A DNA stretch of 42,163 nt from contig JAGXRX010000029.1 in assembly GCA_018335655.1 (NCBI GenBank), positions 1 through 42,163 of the forward strand. The letters are read 5' to 3'. The stretch is from Erysipelothrix sp. (GTDB taxonomy: Bacteria; Bacillota_I; Bacilli_A; Erysipelotrichales; Erysipelotrichaceae). The notes beneath the pieces are model-generated. The model was not told where the DNA came from. It did not search any database and saw only the letters and a list, made by a program, of their open reading frames with translations. The position numbers and the translations under genes were made by a program. Positions 17,820 to 26,515 of this stretch are shown here, piece after piece. How positions within the stretch are numbered: the first letter of the stretch is position 1; each line of letters begins with the position of its first letter.

Positions 17820-17842
17820 AGTATATCACAGACATGTGTTTG
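17820..17842 (-). promoter_or_regulatory. Weak promoter candidate for cysS
   Basis: A TATACT -10 box on the minus strand (17820-17825) lies about 23 bases before the cysS start. The -35 region is poor (GTTCTT at 17 bases spacing), so this is tentative; some read-through past the gap terminator may also serve the operon. Confidence 0.35.
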
Positions 17843-17848
17843 AAGAAC

Positions 17849-17875
17849 AAAAAAAAAGACCGAGAAGACTCGGTC
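17849..17875 (-). terminator. Terminator after gap
   Basis: The stem GACCGAG/CTCGGTC (17858-17864 and 17869-17875) has a 4-base loop and is followed on the minus strand by nine T residues. It starts a few bases after the gap stop codon. This is a textbook intrinsic terminator. Confidence 0.93.
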
Positions 17876-17882
17876 ATAATAT

Positions 17883-18942
<1,060 letters not shown>

Positions 18943-18957
18943 TTTTAAAAAGGGGTG

Positions 18958-19851
18958 TTAACGTGTATGCATCATAAGTGGATGGCTTAAAACACGTGCA
19001 CAATCACTAGCATCCTTGATGGTTTGTTTGAATAAATCAGACCATAATGAAGGATGATGAAGTACTAGCCAACTTTCGACTTTTTTCGATATATTGGCTT
19101 GTGGGAATAATTTCTCAAAGCGTTCAGCTTGTGATGTAAATATTGTAATGTGGTGATGAAGTGAAGCACTAAAACTTAACAAGCGTAATAATGTATCAAT
19201 GTCTTCATAGATAATTTCGCGAATATCAACACCATATGGCGTTAATTCATAATCCATATAACCTAGTACGCGATCATCTTCAATGATGCCTGCACGTTTG
19301 CGTCGACTTGTTGCTATGGTTTGATTGAAAATGAAATCCTCAGTTGTGCGTACAATAGTTGATTCAAATCGTTTCATAAACAAGTTATACGCATCAAGAA
19401 GTCCTTGAACTGGTAATTCGAAAGTTACCATCGAAAATGCTTTTGGTTCAATCATACTCTTTGAAAGATTCACACTTTGAGAGACTATCCATGGATGTGC
19501 TTTTAAAGAGCGCATTAAAACTTCGTTTTCACTTACAATAATTGTTCCTAAAGCTTGATGCGCATGCATACTTAAACGCTCTTTAAGAAGAGTTGTTTGA
19601 AGTGTTTCACTATCATAAATAGACCAAGGAATAAAGAAGACACCGATGGTATGAACTCCCATGCGCAGCGAAAGCTTTCTTTCCATGATAAAGGCACTCA
19701 TGCTTTGTTCTTCCATATGGGCTACAATATCACTATTGAGCCAATCATGAACAAAACGATATTCTTGAGTGTTGACTTCATAGCTTGTCGCATGTTGCTT
19801 CCAAAGTGCAATCGCAACTTTGCGTTCATGGGCATTCGCAAAAGTAATCAT
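18958..19851 (-). CDS. Uncharacterised protein, possible two-part GNAT/Eis-like acetyltransferase
   Basis: This 297-residue soluble protein is not firmly recognised. The segment around residues 190-235 (GIIEDDRVLGYMDYELTPYGVDIREIIYEDIDTL, landmark region) resembles the strand-turn-strand core of GNAT acetyltransferases of the Eis type, where a loop GYxxY is followed by an acidic EIxYED. The rest is not diagnostic. The ATG overlaps the stop codon of the preceding small membrane-protein gene by 4 bases, so it is the third member of an XRE-regulator/membrane-protein/GNAT-like unit. It ends just before the gap promoter. A role in acetylating a small molecule or protein would be a guess. Confidence 0.4.
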   Translation of the reverse strand: MITFANAHERKVAIALWKQHATSYEVNTQEYRFVHDWLNSDIVAHMEEQSMSAFIMERKLSLRMGVHTIGVFFIPWSIYDSETLQTTLLKERLSMHAHQALGTIIVSENEVLMRSLKAHPWIVSQSVNLSKSMIEPKAFSMVTFELPVQGLLDAYNLFMKRFESTIVRTTEDFIFNQTIATSRRKRAGIIEDDRVLGYMDYELTPYGVDIREIIYEDIDTLLRLLSFSASLHHHITIFTSQAERFEKLFPQANISKKVESWLVLHHPSLWSDLFKQTIKDASDCARVLSHPLMMHTR

Positions 19852-20075
19852 TTGACATCCTCATCAATGATAGTGACATCGGCATCAACGTCAATAACTT
19901 CATTATTGATATTCTCTTGTGTATGATTCGATGGCCTTTGTTGTGGTTTAAAAACCATAACTCGCTTTGGCGAGAAAAGCATCAACACTATGGCCACAAC
20001 GAGTAGAAATACAAAAAATGGCCATGCGACAATTAAAATAACAATGGATGCTATAATCCACAACAGTGATTTCAT
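19848..20075 (-). CDS. Small membrane protein of unknown function
   Basis: This 75-residue protein has a strongly hydrophobic first half (about 4-35), long enough for one long or two short membrane segments. A polar tail follows, ending in an Asp/Glu-rich stretch (EVIDVDADVTIIDEDVK). No family was recognised. AGGAGGTTTT precedes the ATG and includes the end of the upstream XRE gene, and its own stop overlaps the next start. The coupling with a regulator and a GNAT-like gene suggests one functional unit. Confidence 0.65.
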   Translation of the reverse strand: MKSLLWIIASIVILIVAWPFFVFLLVVAIVLMLFSPKRVMVFKPQQRPSNHTQENINNEVIDVDADVTIIDEDVK

Positions 20076-20083
20076 AAAACCTC

Positions 20084-20290
20084 CTAGAAGAAATCTTTAA
20101 TCGAAATGTTAAGTCCTTGGGCAATCTTCACAATTACTTTAAGCGTAATGTTTCTTCGCCCATTCTCAACATCAGAAATATAATTCGGATGAATTCCTAT
20201 TTTTTTCGCTAACGCTTCTTGAGTATATCCTTGATGCGTACGAATAAGTCTTAAACGACGACCAAATGATTCTAGTGCTGTTCCTGACAT
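20084..20290 (-). CDS. Small XRE-family DNA-binding regulator
   Basis: This 68-residue protein is essentially one Cro/CI helix-turn-helix domain. Landmarks are FGRRLRLIRTHQGYTQEALAKKIG and then the recognition helix HPNYISDVENGRRNITLKVIVKIAQGL. AAAGGGGG lies about 8 bases before the ATG. A perfect 6-5-6 inverted repeat (20305-20321) lies between its -10 box and start codon, suggesting self-regulation. It leads the operon with the 75-residue membrane protein and the GNAT-like protein. Confidence 0.88.
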   Translation of the reverse strand: MSGTALESFGRRLRLIRTHQGYTQEALAKKIGIHPNYISDVENGRRNITLKVIVKIAQGLNISIKDFF

Positions 20291-20304
20291 ATTTTTGTCC
20301 CCCT

Positions 20305-20321
20305 TTGAACATTTAGTTCAA
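20305..20321. promoter_or_regulatory. Likely operator of the XRE regulator
   Basis: The inverted repeat TTGAAC-5-GTTCAA is perfect and lies just downstream of a TATAAT -10 box (20325-20330, minus strand). A dimer bound here would cover the transcription start. Assignment to the adjacent regulator is inferred. Confidence 0.6.
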
Positions 20322-20324
20322 ATA

Positions 20325-20330
20325 ATTATA
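20325..20330 (-). promoter_or_regulatory. -10 box of the XRE operon promoter
   Basis: A perfect TATAAT lies on the minus strand about 35 bases before the regulator start. No good -35 hexamer is visible at 16-18 bases, so the promoter may be weak or need an activator; read-through from whiA is also possible because no terminator is visible after whiA. Confidence 0.5.
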
Positions 20331-20351
20331 ACCCATTTAAATTTTAATCTG

Positions 20352-21302
20352 TTATTTAACCTCTTTTTCTCTGAGTGGTTTTGATAGTTCGATGATTTTG
20401 TTGAAGCGGTGCTTCATGCCTGACTTACTCATGAGTGCTCCATTTTGCTGTGTATACAGCTGAGCAAGTTCGTTGAGTGATGCTTCTGGATGAAGTTGAC
20501 GTAAGATAGCTACTTCCTTAAGTTTAACATCCAATTTATCAAATTTGTCATACTTTATTAATAATTCAATCGCATTAATATGTTCATTACTTGACGCAAT
20601 GACTTTCATTTCATTCGCCACCTCACAATTATCAAGTCGTGTTAGTGAATTAGTGAAGTCACGTTGAATACGAATATCTTCAAACTTCATGAGCGCTTGA
20701 AATGCACCAATCATCCTTAAGAAGTCTGATATCTGATCTGCAGCCTTAATATACACCACATGATGATGACGTCTCACAATGACTTTTGCATTTAAGTCAA
20801 AGCGTTGACATAGCTTTTGTACAAATAAGGCAAGTTTTTCTTGAGATAATGCAATTTCACAGTGATAGTTAGAATTAATGGGAGAGTTAATTGACCCACT
20901 CGCAAGAAATGCTCCCGCAAGATATGCTCTTGCACAACACTCTTTAGATACAACACTGCGTGCAACTGTTTCAGAAAAACCTTTTGAGGTAAGCAAATGC
21001 ATATCTTCTAGAATCAATTTCACATCACGATCAATACTCACAACATAGGAATGATTTTTCTTTAGTTTTATACGCTTAAAGATTTGTAGTGTTGGAGTTG
21101 CTTGATAGGTTTGTTTGAGTAGAATCCAAAATCGTTTTGCAGTGGTTGGATTATCACTTTGAAAATTAAGTTTTAGTGTTTGATTTGAAATACTCAAAGT
21201 GGCATCAGTCTGAACGAGTGCTGCAAGCTGCGCTTTTGCACAGCACATTTTGAGTTCATTCATTACAATTTCGCCTTTAATCTCAGAGGTGAAGGATGGC
21301 AC
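20352..21302 (-). CDS. whiA: WhiA, LAGLIDADG-like/HTH regulator
   Basis: WhiA is a conserved Gram-positive DNA-binding protein linked to cell division and chromosome organisation. The 316-residue product begins MPSFTSEIKGEIV and has the N-terminal LAGLIDADG-homing-endonuclease-like fold (about 20-190, with CCARAYLAGAFLASGS) and a C-terminal helix-turn-helix (about 220-310, LRQLHPEASLNELAQLY). The start is GTG (21300-21302), preceded by GGAGGTGA, and lies inside the end of yvcK with a 20-base overlap. It is the last gene of rapZ-yvcK-whiA, an order conserved in Firmicutes and Actinobacteria. Confidence 0.93.
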   Translation of the reverse strand: MPSFTSEIKGEIVMNELKMCCAKAQLAALVQTDATLSISNQTLKLNFQSDNPTTAKRFWILLKQTYQATPTLQIFKRIKLKKNHSYVVSIDRDVKLILEDMHLLTSKGFSETVARSVVSKECCARAYLAGAFLASGSINSPINSNYHCEIALSQEKLALFVQKLCQRFDLNAKVIVRRHHHVVYIKAADQISDFLRMIGAFQALMKFEDIRIQRDFTNSLTRLDNCEVANEMKVIASSNEHINAIELLIKYDKFDKLDVKLKEVAILRQLHPEASLNELAQLYTQQNGALMSKSGMKHRFNKIIELSKPLREKEVK

Positions 21303-22233
21303 TGTTCATCACCTCCTCACAGCATTTCTTGACTTTTATATCATCATGAACAACAGTATTACCGACAAAGGTAAGTAAATCATAGGAAAGTACTTTCGCT
21401 AATGATGGAATGCGTATCGTTAATGGTTCACAACCATCAAGGGCATAGTGATCCAATATTGATACAGGAATTGGTGTATTTGCGATAATCGCTAAGTCTA
21501 AATTAATTGGGCAGTGATCATATATAGCTTGTAGATGATCATTAAGATCATATCCTAAGGTTTCCCCTTTTTGAGTCATTGCATTCGCTACAAAAATTTT
21601 CTTAGCTTTAGAAATCAGGAGTGCTTGCGCAAGTTCAGGAATTATTAAATTAGGTAAGATACTCGTATATAATGAACCAACCCCAAAAAATATGTAGTCC
21701 GCATTCGTAATAGCTTCGATTGCCTCAAGTGATGCGTGAACTTCAGTTAAGTAAGACAATTCTTTAATTCTGCCTTTTACATCTTTTCCAATATGTTGTT
21801 CACCAATAACTACTTGTCCATCTTCACATATAGCCTTTAGCGTTACCGTTTGAGTTGTACTTGGAATAATATCTCCATTAATGTTCAATACTTTTGAAAT
21901 CTTAGATATTGATTGTACAAAATCACCACTGCTCTCAGTCAGTGCACTCAATATGAGATTACCTAAACTATGACCACTCAAGTCTTGAGCATTATCTTTA
22001 AATCGATAAGACATAATTTGAGATAAGAAAGTTTCTTCTGGAGCCATCGCAATCATAACATTTCGAATATCTCCCATAGCAGGAATATCAAAAATGGATC
22101 GCAGTCGACCCGTTGATCCGCCATCATCCGCCACTGTCACAAGTGATGTAAGATGAATATCTGGTATTTTCTTTAATCCACGTATCAAGGCAGCCTGACC
22201 TTTGCCACCTCCAATAACCACGATGCGTTTCAT
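21283..22233 (-). CDS. yvcK: YvcK, gluconeogenesis factor / CofD-like nucleotide-sugar-binding protein
   Basis: YvcK family proteins bind UDP-sugars and are needed for normal cell shape and growth on gluconeogenic carbon sources. The 316-residue product has the N-terminal glycine-rich motif VIGGGKGQAALIRGL, the conserved VADDGGSTGRLR and the later GVGSLYTSILPNL, all diagnostic. Its ATG begins 1 base after the rapZ stop, with a GAGGGAG ribosome binding site inside rapZ. Its end overlaps whiA by 20 bases. Confidence 0.94.
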   Translation of the reverse strand: MKRIVVIGGGKGQAALIRGLKKIPDIHLTSLVTVADDGGSTGRLRSIFDIPAMGDIRNVMIAMAPEETFLSQIMSYRFKDNAQDLSGHSLGNLILSALTESSGDFVQSISKISKVLNINGDIIPSTTQTVTLKAICEDGQVVIGEQHIGKDVKGRIKELSYLTEVHASLEAIEAITNADYIFFGVGSLYTSILPNLIIPELAQALLISKAKKIFVANAMTQKGETLGYDLNDHLQAIYDHCPINLDLAIIANTPIPVSILDHYALDGCEPLTIRIPSLAKVLSYDLLTFVGNTVVHDDIKVKKCCEEVMNSAILHL

Positions 22234-22234
22234 A

Positions 22235-23095
22235 TTACTCCCTCAAATCCTTATGCTTCTTATACACTTTATATTCTTTTGAGAAGATACGCTCTAAGAC
22301 ATTAACAAATGTAACAGAACGATGTCGTCCACCTGTACATCCAATCGCAACTGTAAAATGATTTTTACCTTCTTGAATATAAAGAGGAAATGAATATCTT
22401 AAAAAAGAAGTAAGATGATCAAGATATTCTTTTGCTGCTGCTTGATTTAAAACATAATCAACGACTGCTTGATCATTACCACTAAGTTTACGAAGTGATT
22501 CTTCCCAATATGGGTTCTTAATAAAGCGCACATCAAAAACACAGTCTGCATCTTTTGGAATACCATGTTTAAACCCAAAAGAAACAAAACTTATACTAAA
22601 GGTAGGTAAAGCATCAACTCCATAGAGTGATTGAAGTCGTTGCGTCAAATCTTGATTACTTAACTGAGTTGTGTTAATCACTGATGCTTGTTCTTTGAGT
22701 GGACTTAACATTTCAATTTCAACACTAATAGCCTCTACAAGTGATGATGCAAGATTGCGAAGTAAGAATGGATGAGTTCTACGCGTTGCTTTGTATCGTG
22801 ACAACAATACATCCTCATCAGCTTCTAAGAATAATACTCTAACATCCGCTTCACTATTGGATAGGCGATGAATAAGTTTTTTCATGTAAAGTGATTCTGT
22901 TGATAGTGCAACAAAGTCAAATCGTGGATCATCATTGGATAAAATAAGATTTAAGACATCTTCAAAAAGTTCATATGGAATCTGGTCCATGACAGTGTAT
23001 CCCATATCTTCAAGAATACCCATAGCCACCGTTTTACCAGCTCCAGAGTAACCACTAACCACAATAATTCGCTTACGTTTTAACATTTGTTTCAT
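22235..23095 (-). CDS. rapZ: RapZ/YvcJ nucleotide-binding protein
   Basis: This is a P-loop protein of the RapZ (YvcJ) family. In E. coli RapZ delivers the sRNA GlmZ for cleavage; in Bacillus YvcJ affects competence. The 286-residue product has the Walker A GYSGAGKT (15-22) and a C-terminal domain with IGCTGGRHRSVTFVNVLER, the family hallmark. The start region is unusual. No ribosome binding site sits at normal distance from the first ATG; the nearest (GGGGAG, 23114-23119) is 18 bases upstream and is spaced instead for a 3-codon open frame ending on the start codon. A promoter candidate overlaps the trxB terminator and is weak. Confidence 0.94.
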   Translation of the reverse strand: MKQMLKRKRIIVVSGYSGAGKTVAMGILEDMGYTVMDQIPYELFEDVLNLILSNDDPRFDFVALSTESLYMKKLIHRLSNSEADVRVLFLEADEDVLLSRYKATRRTHPFLLRNLASSLVEAISVEIEMLSPLKEQASVINTTQLSNQDLTQRLQSLYGVDALPTFSISFVSFGFKHGIPKDADCVFDVRFIKNPYWEESLRKLSGNDQAVVDYVLNQAAAKEYLDHLTSFLRYSFPLYIQEGKNHFTVAIGCTGGRHRSVTFVNVLERIFSKEYKVYKKHKDLRE

Positions 23096-23145
23096 GATTT
23101 CATTCTACAACATCTCCCCGTGTTTCACAAGGATATCCCACTATA

Positions 23146-23172
23146 AGAAAACTTCAAGGTTACCCTTGAAGT
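23146..23172 (-). terminator. Terminator after trxB
   Basis: The 9-bp stem ACTTCAAGG/CCTTGAAGT (23151-23159 and 23164-23172) has a 4-base loop and is followed on the minus strand by TTTTC. It separates the ctpA-to-trxB operon from rapZ. Confidence 0.85.
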
Positions 23173-23184
23173 CTTACTAAATAC

Positions 23185-24111
23185 TTAGTGATTAGAATTA
23201 ATGTAATGAAATACTTGTTGAGCAGCAACTGCGCCATCACTTGAAGCAGTTACGATTTGTCGTAGGAATTTAGCACATACATCACCAGCTCCAAATAAAC
23301 CTGGAATCTTAGTTTTCATATTCTCATCCACCACAAGATACCCGTCACTATTAACTACCCCTAAGTGTTCTACAAAGGATGTGTTTGGAGTAGATCCAAT
23401 GTATGGGAACACTGCTTTCGTAGGAATAACTTGCTTCTTACCAGTAACATTACTTACGATTTCAAGCCCACTTATTTTCCCATTCTCAACAACATAAGCC
23501 GCTGGAGAATGTAACCAAATAACATTAATCTTTGGATTTTCAAGCACTTGATTTTGAATATGAGGTTCAGCTCTAAATACATCACGACGAACCACAAGAT
23601 TCACAATGGAAGCAAACTTAGTGAGATACAATGATTCTTCACAGGCTGAATTACCACCACCAATGACTGTAACACTTTGATTACGATAAAACGCACCATC
23701 ACATACGGCACAAAAGGATAATCCTTTACCTACCAAGGTGTCATCACCATCTAGTCCTAATTGCTTTTCGACTGTACCACTCGCAACCATCACCGTTTTT
23801 GAAGTATAGGTTGAACCATCTTCACACTCAATGTGAAAGATGTTATCGACTTTATTGATGTTTGTGACACGCCCATAAAGATACTCCACACCAGTTTCAG
23901 TAGCATGTTCATACATATCCAAAGCCAACTGATATCCACTCACAAGTTTTTGTCCTGGCCAGTTAGCAATCTCATATGTCTTCACAAGTTTTCCACCAGG
24001 AGCATCTGGTTCTAGGATTGCAGTTTTTAGTCCTGCTCTTGGAGCATAAACTCCTGCAGTTAATCCTGCAGGTCCTGCACCTACTATAATTAAATCGTAC
24101 TGCGTGTCCAT
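23185..24111 (-). CDS. trxB: Thioredoxin reductase
   Basis: This flavoenzyme passes electrons from NADPH to thioredoxin. The 308-residue product has the FAD-binding GAGPAG (11-16), the redox pair C134-A-V-C137 followed by DGAFYR, and a second nucleotide site [14 protein letters not shown] with the NADPH-type VVRRDVFRA. The C-terminal FAD motif is GLFGAGDV. It starts 22 bases inside the end of lgt-ppaX, after AGGAGGATG, and so is translationally coupled to it. It ends the long ctpA-uvrB-uvrA-hprK-lgt/ppaX-trxB operon. Confidence 0.95.
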   Translation of the reverse strand: MDTQYDLIIVGAGPAGLTAGVYAPRAGLKTAILEPDAPGGKLVKTYEIANWPGQKLVSGYQLALDMYEHATETGVEYLYGRVTNINKVDNIFHIECEDGSTYTSKTVMVASGTVEKQLGLDGDDTLVGKGLSFCAVCDGAFYRNQSVTVIGGGNSACEESLYLTKFASIVNLVVRRDVFRAEPHIQNQVLENPKINVIWLHSPAAYVVENGKISGLEIVSNVTGKKQVIPTKAVFPYIGSTPNTSFVEHLGVVNSDGYLVVDENMKTKIPGLFGAGDVCAKFLRQIVTASSDGAVAAQQVFHYINSNH

Positions 24112-25547
24112 TCAACATCCTCCTGTAAAATGGGCATAAATTCATCCCATGATCGAATAATCTTATTTGGTTTATAAGAACTAATCTTCTCTAAACGCTC
24201 TTCATTGGTTCCATACACAACACTATATGCCCCAATTGCGGTTGCAGATTGCACATCCATGACCGTATCACCCACATAAATAAGTGAGTCATGACCAACA
24301 TTCATTGCTTTACATCCTTTTTCAAGGGGTTCTTTGTGTGGTTTATGATGCGTAGTATGGTTGAGTCCTATGACAACTTCAAAGAAGTCTTGCATGTCAT
24401 ATAAACCTAAGGCATATTCAATAGAATCTGAATGTTTCGAAGAAACAATTCCACAACGATAACCTTGTTCTTTTAAAGAGGTCAAAACTTCTTTAACTCC
24501 TTCAAATGGTTTAACATCGGTCTTATGGAGTTCTATGTTGATTTCACGATATTCTAAGACTAAATCCTCAACTTTATCTTCATCAAAATGCATAGCAAAG
24601 ATTTCTTTTAAAGGAGGTCCCATTAGTGTTTTCTTAAATTCAGGTGTTAAGATATCTGATTTTCCATATCTCTCATAAAGCACTTCATATGATTTTAAGA
24701 TTGCAGGTTCTGTATCCATTACCGTACCATCAAAATCAAAGAGAATAATTGGTTTTTTGCGTGGGAACATTTTTCTAAAAACACCAAGTGTTCCAAGCAT
24801 ACCGACAATTACAAATGCAATGGATACAAGCTGTGCACTGCGTAGTCCCATGAAGTATAAGCTATCACTGCGTAGTCCTTCGACAAAGAAACGCAATACA
24901 CCATACCACATGAGATATGCATACACCATATCACCACGTTTAACTTGAGTATATTTCTTATAGACATAGATAATTAGAAGATAACCAATGATGTTTCCTA
25001 TAGACTCATAGAAGAATGTTGGTTCACGATATGATCCTCCAATAAGCATATGATTAGCAATCCATGTTGGCCATCCAGCATAAAAGGAAGGATCAACAAT
25101 TCGCCCAAATGCTTCTTGATTAGCAAAGTTACCCCAGCGTCCAATAGCTTGAGCAACCATAATAGTAGGAACTACCGCATCGGCGACACGCATAAAACTA
25201 ATCTTACGTTTCTTGACCCAGTAATAACCATATAAGCCCCCTAGAAATAGACCTCCTTGAATAGCAAGTCCACCTTCCCATGTGGCAACAATTCGTAGTG
25301 GATTCGCAAGATATCCTGCTAAGTCATCTGAAAAAGCAACATACCATAAACGGGTTCCTATTACACCAGAAATTAGTGCTCCAAAGAACAGATCATCCAT
25401 AATTGAGGCATCATACCCCATTTTCTTAAGTTCTCTTAATGATAAATAATAGGCAAAGAAAGCCCCTGATAAAATTAATATTGCGTACCATCGGATTGCA
25501 AAGTCCCCGATTTGAATGATGGTAGATGGATTTGGAAAAAACTGCAT
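24090..25547 (-). CDS. lgt: Fusion of prolipoprotein diacylglyceryl transferase (Lgt) and PpaX-like HAD phosphatase
   Basis: The first ~258 residues are a complete Lgt. This polytopic membrane enzyme attaches diacylglycerol to the lipobox cysteine and carries the signature [13 protein letters not shown] (136-148) plus the C-terminal segment [23 protein letters not shown] short basic linker ([10 protein letters not shown]) leads without stop or frameshift into a HAD hydrolase of ~220 residues with motif I DFDGTVMD (271-278), motif II GIVSSK, a Lys in HHKPHKEP and motif [10 protein letters not shown]. In Bacillus, hprK, lgt and ppaX are consecutive separate genes. Here lgt and ppaX are one 485-codon frame 5 bases after hprK. 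PpaX hydrolyses the pyrophosphate made by HprK, and the fusion would place that activity at the membrane. Confidence 0.9.
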   Translation of the reverse strand: MQFFPNPSTIIQIGDFAIRWYAILILSGAFFAYYLSLRELKKMGYDASIMDDLFFGALISGVIGTRLWYVAFSDDLAGYLANPLRIVATWEGGLAIQGGLFLGGLYGYYWVKKRKISFMRVADAVVPTIMVAQAIGRWGNFANQEAFGRIVDPSFYAGWPTWIANHMLIGGSYREPTFFYESIGNIIGYLLIIYVYKKYTQVKRGDMVYAYLMWYGVLRFFVEGLRSDSLYFMGLRSAQLVSIAFVIVGMLGTLGVFRKMFPRKKPIILFDFDGTVMDTEPAILKSYEVLYERYGKSDILTPEFKKTLMGPPLKEIFAMHFDEDKVEDLVLEYREINIELHKTDVKPFEGVKEVLTSLKEQGYRCGIVSSKHSDSIEYALGLYDMQDFFEVVIGLNHTTHHKPHKEPLEKGCKAMNVGHDSLIYVGDTVMDVQSATAIGAYSVVYGTNEERLEKISSYKPNKIIRSWDEFMPILQEDVEWTRSTI

Positions 25548-25552
25548 GTGGT

Positions 25553-26506
25553 CTACTCCTTCCCGTTTTGTTCGTTTTGACTGACGATGTAGTTGTATAC
25601 ACGATCATCAAATGATTTTGCGGCATCAATGCCTTTTTCTTTAAGTGTGAAGTCGGTGACTGCCGCTTCAATAAGCACAGCAATATTGCGATTTTCCTTG
25701 ACAGGAAAGACCATCTTTGGAACGTCAATACCAAGTACCGACATACTAAAATGAGTATCAATGGAAACACGTTTATATGCTTTTCCATCTTGCCATTTTT
25801 CAAGATAAACTACAAAGTCAATGCGCATAGTATCTAAGAGAGCACTTGCTCCAAACATACGACCCACATCAATAATACCAATACCTCGAAGTTCAAGATA
25901 ACCTTTTAGTAAATCTGGTGCTGATCCATAAATGGTGTTATGAATACGTCGAACATCAACGCGATCATCCGCAACAAGGACATGACCTTTGCGAATAAGT
26001 TCTAAACCTAGTTCTGATTTTCCCATCCCAGATTCCCCAGTAATAAGAACACCTTTACCATAAACACTCATTAAAACCCCATGAATGGTATCTGATTCAG
26101 AGAGTTGTTCATCAAGGTATGAAATAACATCCACCATTAGTTGATAAGTTTTTAAGGTTGTGCGAAAGATTGGAAAGTTCTTTGAGACTGCTACTTCCAT
26201 TAAGATGGGTGGGCATTCATGAGATCGTGTAATGATAATTGAAGGAGTCCAACCATCAGTGAGTTTTTCAAACACATAACGTTGATGTTCTCCACTCATG
26301 GTTTCAATATATGCCATTTCTTTGTCCCCTAGCACGACAATGCGTCGTGGTTCGGTATGTTCAAAGAATCCTGAAAGTTCTAAACCTGGACGGTTTAAAT
26401 CAGGAACCACAACCCAACGATCTAAAGCTTCGTTATTGCCACAAAGTTGTTCAAACTTAAAGTAGTCTCTAACTTTTCGCATTGTACATCGATTAGTATA
26501 TTCCAT
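25553..26506 (-). CDS. hprK: HPr kinase/phosphorylase
   Basis: HprK phosphorylates HPr on Ser46, and reverses this using phosphate with release of pyrophosphate, controlling carbon catabolite repression. The 317-residue product has the Walker A GESGMGKS (157-164) and the preceding conserved IHGVLMSVYGKG. It also has the family signature ELRGIGIIDVGRMFG and the C-terminal segment KMVFPVKENRNIAVLIEAA. AGGAGGAC precedes the ATG. It begins 9 bases after uvrA and is followed after 5 bases by lgt-ppaX, which supplies the matching pyrophosphatase. Confidence 0.96.
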   Translation of the reverse strand: MEYTNRCTMRKVRDYFKFEQLCGNNEALDRWVVVPDLNRPGLELSGFFEHTEPRRIVVLGDKEMAYIETMSGEHQRYVFEKLTDGWTPSIIITRSHECPPILMEVAVSKNFPIFRTTLKTYQLMVDVISYLDEQLSESDTIHGVLMSVYGKGVLITGESGMGKSELGLELIRKGHVLVADDRVDVRRIHNTIYGSAPDLLKGYLELRGIGIIDVGRMFGASALLDTMRIDFVVYLEKWQDGKAYKRVSIDTHFSMSVLGIDVPKMVFPVKENRNIAVLIEAAVTDFTLKEKGIDAAKSFDDRVYNYIVSQNEQNGKE

Positions 26507-26515
26507 AGTGTCCTC

